Shown: positions 57,416 to 64,000 of the stretch, in pieces
How positions within the stretch are numbered: the first letter of the stretch is position 1
Layout: each line of letters starts with the position of its first letter
Assembly (NCBI RefSeq): GCF_002567005.1
Contig: NZ_NUZU01000004.1
Span: forward strand, 226,560-290,559
DNA: 64,000 nucleotides
Origin: Bacillus sp. AFS073361
Lineage (GTDB): Bacteria > Bacillota > Bacilli > Bacillales > Cytobacillaceae
Direction of reading: 5' to 3'
The notes under the pieces: generated by a model
What the model was told of the DNA's origin: nothing
The model's input: the letters and a program-made list of their open reading frames with translations, nothing else
Database searches by the model: none
Position numbers and translations under genes: made by a program

Positions 57416-57985
57416 ATGAAGGGTAAAACCAAAAAATTATCAGTAGTTTCTTCATTATTACTTGTTACTTCAACTATTTTAATAGTCATCTCACTATTTT
57501 TCCCATGGTGGAAAATGGTCTTTGTTGCTCCGCAATATCCAGAAGGGTTAAATATCATTGTGTATCCGAATAAGCTCGCAGGGGAAATTGATATCGTGAA
57601 TGGGCTTAACCACTATATTGGGATGGCCAACTTCAGTGAAAAAAACTTCCCTGAATTAGCGTATTTACCTTATTTAGTTGGAGGATTAGCGGCTCTTACG
57701 CTTTTAACCGCCCTGCTCCGAAAAAAATCCGTTCTTTACGGATTGATTGGCCTATTTGTGATTGGCGGCGGACTCGGTGTATATGATCTTCACCATGCAT
57801 TGAAAAAGTTTGGCACCAATCTAAGTCCTGAAGCTCCGATCAAAATGGATCCGTTTGTTCCGCCTATTTTGGGTCATAATACGGTGGCAAATTTCCAAAC
57901 CAACAGCCTGCTTGGCCTCGGAACATACTTGGTGATCGCTGCGTTTATTCTCTTACTCATTCCGTTATGGAAGGATCGAAAGTAA
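57416..57985 (+). CDS. nosB: NosB-like integral membrane protein
   Basis: The 189-residue protein has four predicted membrane helices (about residues 12-32, 82-100, 106-124, 163-184). A large outside loop after helix 1 contains FVAPQYPEGLNIIVYPNKLAGEIDIVNGLNHYIGM. It sits between nosZ and nosD, where clade II clusters encode the membrane protein NosB. The name rests on position and topology; the function of NosB is not established. Confidence 0.7.
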   Translation: MKGKTKKLSVVSSLLLVTSTILIVISLFFPWWKMVFVAPQYPEGLNIIVYPNKLAGEIDIVNGLNHYIGMANFSEKNFPELAYLPYLVGGLAALTLLTALLRKKSVLYGLIGLFVIGGGLGVYDLHHALKKFGTNLSPEAPIKMDPFVPPILGHNTVANFQTNSLLGLGTYLVIAAFILLLIPLWKDRK

Positions 57986-59326
57986 ATGAAAAAACTTGCG
58001 CTCGTATCTTTCATTTTTTCTCTATTGCTAGTCATGAGCCCTGAGAAAAAGCTGGCAGCCGAACCATTACAAGCAACTATCGACAGCCTGAAAGAAGGGG
58101 CGGTCCTCCAGCTTGAAAATAAAACGTACCAGGGCAATATTGTCATCAACAAACCGATAACAATCATTGGCTCAAAAAAGACGGTAATTAAAGGAGACGG
58201 ATCGGGCAATGTCATTTCCATAAAAGCCCCTGATGTGAAACTGAGCCATCTAACCGTCATGCATGGAGGGATGAACCGGAACTCTGCTGAGGAGTACGCG
58301 GCCATTAAGATTTACACAAACAACAATGTCGTTGAACACATCAGCATCCGCGACTCCTTTCACGGCATCTATTTAAGCCAGGCGCACCATAATACCATTC
58401 GTTCCAACCAGATTAAGGGCCTGGGCAAAGGCGAAATTGCAGCCCAGGGAAATGGGATTCACGTTTATTATGCCAATGATAATCTGCTTGAAAAAAATAC
58501 GATTGAAGGCACCCGGGACGGGATGTTCTTTGAATATGCCAACAACAATAAAAGCTATGAAAATAATATTAGCCACACAAGATATGGCTTGCATTACATG
58601 TATTCCGACGAGAACATTTTCAAGAAAAATATATTCACGATGAATACCGGCGGGGCCGCGATTATGAACTCAAACCATTTGAAACTCGAGGATAATCAAT
58701 TTCTCGTGAACTACGGCAATCAATCCTTTGGATTACTATTACTCCAAGCCAATGACAATGATATTGCCGATAATACCTTTTATATGAACCAACGCGGTAT
58801 GTATATTGATCAAGCAACCAGAAATGAATTTCGCCACAACAAAATCGTTCAAAACCAAATCGGAATTGAACTGTGGTCGAGTTCCAACGAACAAGTATTT
58901 ACCTTAAACCAAATTACCGAAAATACGATTCCTGCTGTAACTCTTGGCGGCAATAGTGAGAATAATTCCTGGAGCAAGGATGGCAAAGGGAATGACTGGG
59001 GCAGCGCGTTCCCAATAACCGATTTAGACCAAGACCACATTGGGGATTTTCCAATAACCTATCGTTCTTCTTTATACCAATTAATTGAAGACCAAGAATT
59101 ATCCTATTTATTTTTAAAAAGTCCCGCATTGAAGATATATGAAAAAATGAACGCGACTCTGTCAAAGGAAGCCATCATGTTCCATGACCCACACCCGCTA
59201 TCAGCGTCAAAAGGAACACATTCGAAAGCAATTATCCTTATTGCCACCTTGCTTATCGTGGGGATTTTACTAAAGGGGAGACACCTACTATGCATTACAT
59301 TTGGAAGGAATGGAAGGAAAATATAA
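57986..59326 (+). CDS. nosD: NosD copper-maturation beta-helix protein
   Basis: NosD works with the NosFY transporter to build the CuZ sulfur-copper centre. The 446-residue protein has a Sec signal (residues 1-25, ending KLAAEP), then repeated NosD/CASH right-handed beta-helix turns of the type NNVVEHISIRDSFHGIYLSQ, and a C-terminal membrane helix (KAIILIATLLIVGILL). It starts immediately after the nosB stop and overlaps nosY by 37 bases. Confidence 0.93.
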   Translation: MKKLALVSFIFSLLLVMSPEKKLAAEPLQATIDSLKEGAVLQLENKTYQGNIVINKPITIIGSKKTVIKGDGSGNVISIKAPDVKLSHLTVMHGGMNRNSAEEYAAIKIYTNNNVVEHISIRDSFHGIYLSQAHHNTIRSNQIKGLGKGEIAAQGNGIHVYYANDNLLEKNTIEGTRDGMFFEYANNNKSYENNISHTRYGLHYMYSDENIFKKNIFTMNTGGAAIMNSNHLKLEDNQFLVNYGNQSFGLLLLQANDNDIADNTFYMNQRGMYIDQATRNEFRHNKIVQNQIGIELWSSSNEQVFTLNQITENTIPAVTLGGNSENNSWSKDGKGNDWGSAFPITDLDQDHIGDFPITYRSSLYQLIEDQELSYLFLKSPALKIYEKMNATLSKEAIMFHDPHPLSASKGTHSKAIILIATLLIVGILLKGRHLLCITFGRNGRKI

Positions 59327-60087
59327 GAGGAAAAGGACTTTGGCTAAGTTTAAGTATTATTGTTCTGATTTCAATTGCAATTTTATTTCGTTCCTCAGCC
59401 CTTTCATTTGATAAAGGCTTTTATGTGCTCTTAATCAACCTGTTTGATACGATTATCTATTTTATTCCAATTCTATGCTTATTTATCGGGGCATTCTCGA
59501 TCTTTCAAGAAAAAGAACAAAAGACTTTGATTATGCTGCTGACAAAGACAGACCATTTCGGAAGCTTCCTAATCAAAAAAAGCCTGGGACTCTATACCGT
59601 TGTCCTTATCCCGCTGATCACTTGGTTTTTCGTCTATTTGTTACTATTAAAATTTAACTTTCAACTTGATATGAAAAGTTATTTCATCTTTGTAGCAGCG
59701 ATTGTTTGCATGTGCCTCGTCTTCTTGCAAATGGGCGCCGCCATCGGCAGTATCAGCCGCTCGAGGATGCAGATATTAGGGTTTACGATCTTCGTCTGGT
59801 TCTACTTTTTCTTCTTGCACGATTTTATCTTGCTGTCGTTCTTACCGAATGTGACCCATGAAAATGTAAAACTATTTTCTTCCGTCTACTTTTTAAATCC
59901 GCTTCAGGCTGTTCGAATGTTTTTAGAAACAGGCACGGGGGTATATTCCTTCGGCCATATGTCGAGACTCTTACAAGCGTTTATGTGGACGAAGCCGGCC
60001 TTCTTCCTGCTTGGAAATCTATTGTTCTGGCTCATCGCTTCATTTTCCACAGCGATTGTATTCAATCGTAAGGAGGGATACGAATGA
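59290..60087 (+). CDS. nosY: NosY ABC-transporter permease
   Basis: The 265-residue membrane protein has six predicted helices and the ABC-2 permease pattern with FSIFQEKEQKTLIMLLTKTDHFGSFLIKK after helix 2. With NosF and NosD it forms the complex that is thought to supply sulfur or drive copper loading for NosZ. Its start lies inside the nosD end and it overlaps nosF by 4 bases (ATGA). Confidence 0.92.
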   Translation: MHYIWKEWKENIRGKGLWLSLSIIVLISIAILFRSSALSFDKGFYVLLINLFDTIIYFIPILCLFIGAFSIFQEKEQKTLIMLLTKTDHFGSFLIKKSLGLYTVVLIPLITWFFVYLLLLKFNFQLDMKSYFIFVAAIVCMCLVFLQMGAAIGSISRSRMQILGFTIFVWFYFFFLHDFILLSFLPNVTHENVKLFSSVYFLNPLQAVRMFLETGTGVYSFGHMSRLLQAFMWTKPAFFLLGNLLFWLIASFSTAIVFNRKEGYE

Positions 60088-60761
60088 TCAACGTCAAGAA
60101 TTTAAACCAATCATTCGGAAAAAAAACAGTCTTGGATTCCATCAATCTAGACATTCACCGGAATGAAATTTGTGCCCTGGTTGGCCGAAACGGTGCCGGG
60201 AAATCGACATTTATCAATAGTTTGCTTGGATTACTGCCAGTCAAACAAGGAGAAATTTTAATAAATGGGATTGCCGTGAACAAGAAAAATGAGGAGTGGA
60301 AACGAGCAATCGCCTATCTGCCGGAAAAATTTATGCTTTATCCGATGCTGACCGGATTGGAAAATATGACGTTCTTTGCCGAGGCGGTAACGAAGACCGC
60401 CAACCGGGAACGAATTGAGCAGGTACTTCGCTCGGTCAGCCTGTGGGACGACCGCCATGAACAAGTCAAGAAGTACTCGAAAGGAATGCTGCAGCGTCTT
60501 GGTTTAGCGATCACCCTTTATCAAGATTCCAGCCTGCTGATTCTTGATGAACCGACGAGCGGAATAGACCCGCTCGGAAGAAAAGAAATTTTAGATGTAC
60601 TCCATTCCCTTCAGGATAAGACGATTCTGCTGTCTTCGCACCATCTGGACGAAATCAAACAGATTTGTACCCATGTAGCATATTTGGAAAATAGAAAAAT
60701 GAGGAAATATAAAGTAGACGAGTTTTTACAAACTCATAATTTAGGAGGAATCAGCTCATGA
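60084..60761 (+). CDS. nosF: NosF ABC-transporter ATPase
   Basis: The 225-residue ATPase has Walker A GRNGAGKSTF, signature YSKGMLQRLG and Walker B LLILDEPTSGIDPLGR with the switch His in LSSHHLDEI. GGAGGG precedes the ATG. It overlaps nosY and the next gene by 4 bases each, so translation of the three is coupled. Confidence 0.94.
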   Translation: MINVKNLNQSFGKKTVLDSINLDIHRNEICALVGRNGAGKSTFINSLLGLLPVKQGEILINGIAVNKKNEEWKRAIAYLPEKFMLYPMLTGLENMTFFAEAVTKTANRERIEQVLRSVSLWDDRHEQVKKYSKGMLQRLGLAITLYQDSSLLILDEPTSGIDPLGRKEILDVLHSLQDKTILLSSHHLDEIKQICTHVAYLENRKMRKYKVDEFLQTHNLGGISS

Positions 60762-61660
60762 AGATACGGATAATATTCGCCATCCTTCTTCTGGTTGCCG
60801 TGATAGCAGGATGCAGTTCAGACCCTGACTATAAAGTGGACGTCACGAAGGATCTTTATTTCGTTAAGGATACAGCCATGCCGTTTGAAGTAAAAGTAAC
60901 CGAAAATAAGAAAGCCGTAAAAGGGCTAGATGTATCTGCCCACCTAGCAATGACGGAAATGGATCATGGCAGTTATGATGTCAAGCTGGAGGAAGGGAAA
61001 AATGGCACCTATACTGGCAAAGTGAATTTGCCGATGGGCGGTAAATATGAGGCCGTATTTACGCTTAAAAAGGATGGGAAAAAGACCGAGAAAGTCATTG
61101 AAATGAACGTAACCAAGCCAAAAGGGGTTGCCAAGGTGAATGGCGAGTGGATCACTGATGAGGATGTCAGCTTTTATAAGTTCATTAATCAATTGCAGCT
61201 GGCCATCAACCGTGAGAGCGCACAGAAACAATATAAGGGCGAGCAGTTAGAGGAAGAACTAACTTATTTAGAGGCACAGGAAAAAACACTTGAAGATAAA
61301 AATCAGCTATTAACACAAATCATCCGCCTCCGGGCGATGGCTCTACTCGCGGATGAAAAGGGTCATAAAGCAACGGAGACGGAAGTAGATGCAGCCCTTA
61401 GCAAAGCACGCGGACAATATAATCAATTTGAGTCCGCTAAAAAGCTGATCAACGAGTACGGAGAAGAAAAATTTTGGGCAACAGAAAAGCAGCAGTATCA
61501 AATGATTGTCATGTCCCAGAAGATCCAAAAAGACTTAATTACCAAGGCCAAAAAAGAAAACCCTAAAGCCGGCGAACAAGAAATCTACTACCAAGCCCAA
61601 AAAGATTACGAAGAACTCCTAGTTTCACAGGTGAATTCATTAAAAATTGAGATTATGTAA
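60758..61660 (+). CDS. Lipoprotein with YtkA-like and SurA-N-like regions, last gene of the nos operon
   Basis: The 300-residue protein has a lipobox AVIAGC (Cys19). Residues about 25-118 resemble a YtkA-like/FixH-type beta-sandwich, with AHLAMTEMDHGSYDVKL and VNLPMGGKYEAVF. His62, Met65, Met68, His70 and Met93 could bind Cu(I). Residues about 122-300 start KGVAKVNGEWITDEDVSFYKFINQ and are helical and charged, like the N-terminal domain of SurA/PrsA-type chaperones but without a PPIase domain. It stands where NosL is often found. A role in copper delivery or NosZ folding is an inference from operon position. Confidence 0.8.
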   Translation: MKIRIIFAILLLVAVIAGCSSDPDYKVDVTKDLYFVKDTAMPFEVKVTENKKAVKGLDVSAHLAMTEMDHGSYDVKLEEGKNGTYTGKVNLPMGGKYEAVFTLKKDGKKTEKVIEMNVTKPKGVAKVNGEWITDEDVSFYKFINQLQLAINRESAQKQYKGEQLEEELTYLEAQEKTLEDKNQLLTQIIRLRAMALLADEKGHKATETEVDAALSKARGQYNQFESAKKLINEYGEEKFWATEKQQYQMIVMSQKIQKDLITKAKKENPKAGEQEIYYQAQKDYEELLVSQVNSLKIEIM

Positions 61661-61675
61661 AAACAAAACCTAAAG

Positions 61676-61718
61676 GGTGTCAGGCACCATGTGAAATATT
61701 CACATGGTGCCTGACACC
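61676..61718. terminator. Repeat-built 20-bp hairpin between the nos operon and the HAD gene
   Basis: Facing copies of the 13-bp repeat extended by ATGTGAA arms close an ATA loop. It is the twin of 40355-40397. It can act in both directions between the convergent genes, though the T tract is short. Confidence 0.8.
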
Positions 61719-61737
61719 CTTACTTACAACTTACAAC

Positions 61738-62592
61738 TTATATTACTTCATGTATCGCCTTTGCTACGCCGCTTTCAACATTGGTGTCTGTAATTACATC
61801 ACAAAGAGATTTGATTTCGTAATTGGCATTTCCCATCGCCACAGATCTGCCTGCTTTTTCAAACATCGATACGTCATTATAATTATCACCAATCGCCATC
61901 GTTTCCGCTAAATCAATTCCTCTTGCTTTTACAAACGATTCAAGTGCAATTCCCTTTTGAGCCTCACGATTCGTGATTTCGAGGTTTTCATGACCGGAAG
62001 AAGCGATAGCAAGTTCTTCTAAGTCTGCTAATGCTTGATTTGCCGCTTCTAATTTTTCCCCATCAAACGAGAAGACAAGAAATTTATAGATTTGATACTG
62101 ATCATTCGCAAACAGCTGTTCATAATCTTCAATTGTTTGGACTAAGCCATCACGGATTCTTGCCCCTGCTGCTTCAGTGATCTCAGCTTGATTGGCTTCT
62201 GGGTTCGCACTCATCACGATATCAACAAGAATGGAAACGGCCTTGTCGGGATCAATCGTGAAGGCACCCTGATTTGTGTAAACTTCGAAATACACGTCCT
62301 TTTCTGCAAGTCTTGCAGCAACCTCTCGAGCTAATTGTTTCCCAATCGGCGTCGCTGAAAGGATATCCCCCTCTTCGGAACGTACTTCCGCGCCATTCAC
62401 ACAAATAACCGGGCAGGTTAAGCCCGCCTCAGAAAGTACGTAAGTAGCCTCTTGATACGACCGGCCTGTCGCGACCACCACTTCAACGCCTTGTGACTGC
62501 GCTTTTAAGATAGCATCTTTATTTGCTGAGCTGATTTGTTGAACTGAATTCAATAATGTCCCATCCATATCTGTTGCAATACATTTAATCAT
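61738..62592 (-). CDS. Cof-type HAD-superfamily sugar-phosphatase-like hydrolase
   Basis: The 284-residue protein has HAD motif I CIATDMDGTLLNS, motif II in VVVATGRS, motif III Lys in EAQKGIALESFV, and motif IV MAIGDNYNDVSMFE. The C2B cap lies between. This is the Cof/YwpJ subfamily, which dephosphorylates sugar phosphates or cofactors such as FMN. The start at 62592 (MIKCIATDMDG) follows GAGGGTG. Substrate unknown. Confidence 0.92.
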   Translation of the reverse strand: MIKCIATDMDGTLLNSVQQISSANKDAILKAQSQGVEVVVATGRSYQEATYVLSEAGLTCPVICVNGAEVRSEEGDILSATPIGKQLAREVAARLAEKDVYFEVYTNQGAFTIDPDKAVSILVDIVMSANPEANQAEITEAAGARIRDGLVQTIEDYEQLFANDQYQIYKFLVFSFDGEKLEAANQALADLEELAIASSGHENLEITNREAQKGIALESFVKARGIDLAETMAIGDNYNDVSMFEKAGRSVAMGNANYEIKSLCDVITDTNVESGVAKAIHEVI

Positions 62593-62663
62593 GCTGTTCA
62601 CCCTCTATCCCTTTTCATTATTGCTATTTTAACAGATAATCTAATACATTATCTCCCAGATGC

Positions 62664-63332
62664 TCAACCTAAATACTTACTTCCTTCCCGAACACTTAAC
62701 GGTGCTAGCTTCGTCGCTTCGATAAATTTTTTCACGGAAGCAGGATTGGACTTTGAATATTCCCGTAATGCCCAGCCAATGGCCTTTTGGATAAAAAATT
62801 CCTTACTGTCTGCATTCAGACGTATGTATTGATAAAGAAGCTCTTCATTCGTGTTCTCTTTATACTTTAATTGAAAAAGAAGTGCCGCCCTGCGCAGCCA
62901 AAGGTAATCATGGGTCGCCCAGCTATCAATCGTTTCTGCCACGACCTCAGGAAACCTTTTGGCAATTTCCCCAACCGGTTTGGGAGCAATTGCATCAACC
63001 GTATCCCACCACGATTTCGTTTGAATCAATTCCTCCATAAAGGGTAAATCACTCTTCTCTAGCTTTTTCAGCGATTTTTCCATATAAACCAATCCTGTAT
63101 ATTGGTACTCACGTTCATCCTTCGCCCAAAGTTCGCGAATAAATGCTTGGTTAAACGGCTCCTTTAATAATCCTGTTTCTTGAAAAAATTGCTTCTCCAG
63201 CACACTCCGATCCGGCTTCTTGATGCCAAGGAAGGGGAAGTGGTCTTTCATGTATTTCTTCATCGGTCCTGCATTTGCTTCGTTGCGATTCTTTTCAAAT
63301 AGTTGTGTTAACAAATCGATCTTTGACTGCAT
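62664..63332 (-). CDS. AlkD-like DNA alkylation repair protein
   Basis: The 222-residue all-helical protein matches the HEAT-repeat DNA glycosylase family of AlkD. Segments KSWWDTVDAIAPKPVG, LWLRRAALLFQLKYK and EFFIQKAIGWALREYSKSNP hold the Trp, Asp and Arg residues typical of the DNA-binding groove. The enzyme would excise alkylated bases such as 3-methyladenine. The length is typical. Confidence 0.9.
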   Translation of the reverse strand: MQSKIDLLTQLFEKNRNEANAGPMKKYMKDHFPFLGIKKPDRSVLEKQFFQETGLLKEPFNQAFIRELWAKDEREYQYTGLVYMEKSLKKLEKSDLPFMEELIQTKSWWDTVDAIAPKPVGEIAKRFPEVVAETIDSWATHDYLWLRRAALLFQLKYKENTNEELLYQYIRLNADSKEFFIQKAIGWALREYSKSNPASVKKFIEATKLAPLSVREGSKYLG

Positions 63333-63454
63333 CCAATCACCCTTTCAAAAAATTCCCACCGGCTATCTCATCATTCAACTATTACCTTTATTTTACCTGA
63401 ATAAACAACGTACTCGAAAGCAAACTAAACCATAGTGAAAAGGAGGGATCAATG

Positions 63455-63610
63455 ATGACGAAGAAATACAACAAAGGCAGCAAGAATCAAAACTCCCCGC
63501 AAGCAGGACAGTCGGAAGCTGAATTTTCCAGCGAATTTGTCAGCGGTGATAACAGCAAAGGTAATAAACGCAACAAGGGACAAAGCAGCAAAACAAATCA
63601 AAATTCTTAG
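63455..63610 (+). CDS. Gamma-type small acid-soluble spore protein-like
   Basis: The 51-residue protein MTKKYNKGSKNQNSPQAGQS... is rich in Asn, Gln, Ser, Lys and Gly and contains AEFSSEFVS, like the (G)xFGTEFASET repeat of gamma-SASP (SspE). Only one such unit is present, so it is shorter than SspE. AAAAGGAGGG lies 7 bases before the ATG at 63455; an ATG three bases upstream is possible. The call is by composition and motif. Confidence 0.6.
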   Translation: MTKKYNKGSKNQNSPQAGQSEAEFSSEFVSGDNSKGNKRNKGQSSKTNQNS

Positions 63611-63621
63611 AATGAAAATAA

Positions 63622-63655
63622 GAACTGCCCATTTTTTCAGGGCAGTTCCTATTTA
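63622..63655. terminator. Terminator between the SASP-like gene and the converging gene
   Basis: GAACTGCCC and GGGCAGTTC form a perfect 9-bp stem with a 9-base loop. Confidence 0.8.
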
Positions 63656-64000
63656 TTAGTGGCAACTAAATGAACGGATTCTATTTAAGTCCGTTCCATA
63701 ATATACCCAGTGGTTTCCACTCCAGCGATACCCGCCGATTGAGTTTCTGCCCACGTAGGTTGGATAATACCAGAAGCTACTTCCATTTCTTAACCAAATA
63801 TAGGTATAACGGTACAGACAGTGCCTAATTCCTCCTGGGTCAACCGCATATAAGCCGACTGATTCTTGTGGAATAAAGGCTGGCGGTGGTGCAGTCGGGG
63901 CACTGCCATAATGTGGACCGCCTCCATATGGCGGTTGATATCCTCCTCCATGCGGCGGCGGCTGATGACCTCCCCCATGTGGCGGCGGCTGATGGCCTCC
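63656..64000 (-). CDS. Gly/Pro/His-repeat protein with aromatic C-terminal domain, N-terminus outside the window
   Basis: The last 114 residues are visible, ending at TAA 63658-63656. The upstream part is tandem QPPPHGGG / QPPYGGG units. The C-terminal domain has the form HCLYRYTYIWLRNGSSFWYY, then PTYVGRNSIGGYRWSGNHWVYYGTD and an FSCH end, with many aromatic residues and two Cys. This kind of short protein is common in Bacillaceae, and may be a coat- or surface-associated protein, but I know no proven function. The start is beyond the window edge. Confidence 0.75.
   Translation of the reverse strand, partial: GGHQPPPHGGGHQPPPHGGGYQPPYGGGPHYGSAPTAPPPAFIPQESVGLYAVDPGGIRHCLYRYTYIWLRNGSSFWYYPTYVGRNSIGGYRWSGNHWVYYGTDLNRIRSFSCH

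Overview
The window is a contiguous chromosomal segment of an aerobic, endospore-forming Firmicute of the family Bacillaceae (Bacillus/Neobacillus-like). Evidence: low-GC codon use, strong AGGAGG-type ribosome sites with GTG/TTG starts, sporulation genes (spoIIR, spo0F, rsfA, gerQ, sspH-like, a gamma-SASP-like gene, a YhcN/YlaJ lipoprotein), and a gene order that follows the ywl-ywk-ywj-ywi-ywh-ywg-ywf-ywd arc of the B. subtilis chromosome on the left side of the origin. A perfect parS site at 49126-49141 agrees with an origin-proximal location. No rRNA, tRNA, CRISPR array, prophage or intact insertion sequence was seen.

Layout. 1-7.6 kb: a cut-off GNAT acetyltransferase, spoIIR, prmC, prfA, an inserted TetR/MFS efflux pair, a spore lipoprotein, tdk and rpmE. 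8-17.8 kb: rho, glpX, murA2, tal, fba, spo0F, a DUF2529 gene, pyrG and rpoE; pyrG has a recognisable reiterative-initiation attenuation leader. 18.4-29.2 kb: a minus-strand fatty/branched-acid degradation block (thl, hbd, two acyl-CoA dehydrogenases, a TetR regulator, icmF), with fadF upstream under a FadR-like operator and a cre-like site at the thl promoter. 29.4-36.3 kb: clsB, uvsE, an sspH-like gene, argS, a DUF1934 gene, and speE-speB. 36.5-48.7 kb: pbpG, ywhD, ywhC, ywhB, ywgA, ywfO, a yuzB-like gene, rsfA, lipL, pta, hemQ, gerQ, ywdK. 48.7-51.8 kb: ywdI, parS, a partial molybdenum-cofactor cluster (mobA, moaE, moaD, moeB) and a decayed fdhE remnant. 51.9-54 kb: pdxK, yojF, bshB2.

The most conspicuous accessory system is a complete nitrous-oxide-reduction locus at 54.0-61.7 kb: a divergent CRP/FNR regulator that carries a frameshift, a membrane-anchored cytochrome c, a Sec-type (clade II) nosZ, a NosB-like membrane protein, nosD, nosY, nosF and, where NosL is often found, a lipoprotein joining a YtkA-like domain to a SurA-N-like region. 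CRP/FNR-type palindromes lie in the divergent promoter region, one at the -41.5 position of a plausible nosC promoter.

A second theme is small repeats. A 13-bp imperfect palindrome (GGTGTCAGGCACC or its complement) occurs about 17-20 times, often as facing pairs that form terminator-like hairpins. Three copies sit in frame inside prmC and lengthen the enzyme by about 30 residues. Two larger intergenic repeat families (TGTTGATTTCC...AATCAACA and TAGCTCCAGCGCC...GGGCGCTTG) occur both as long forms and as ends-only forms. After the nos operon come a Cof-type HAD phosphatase, an AlkD-like repair protein, a small SASP-like gene, and a QPPPHGGG-repeat protein cut by the window end.
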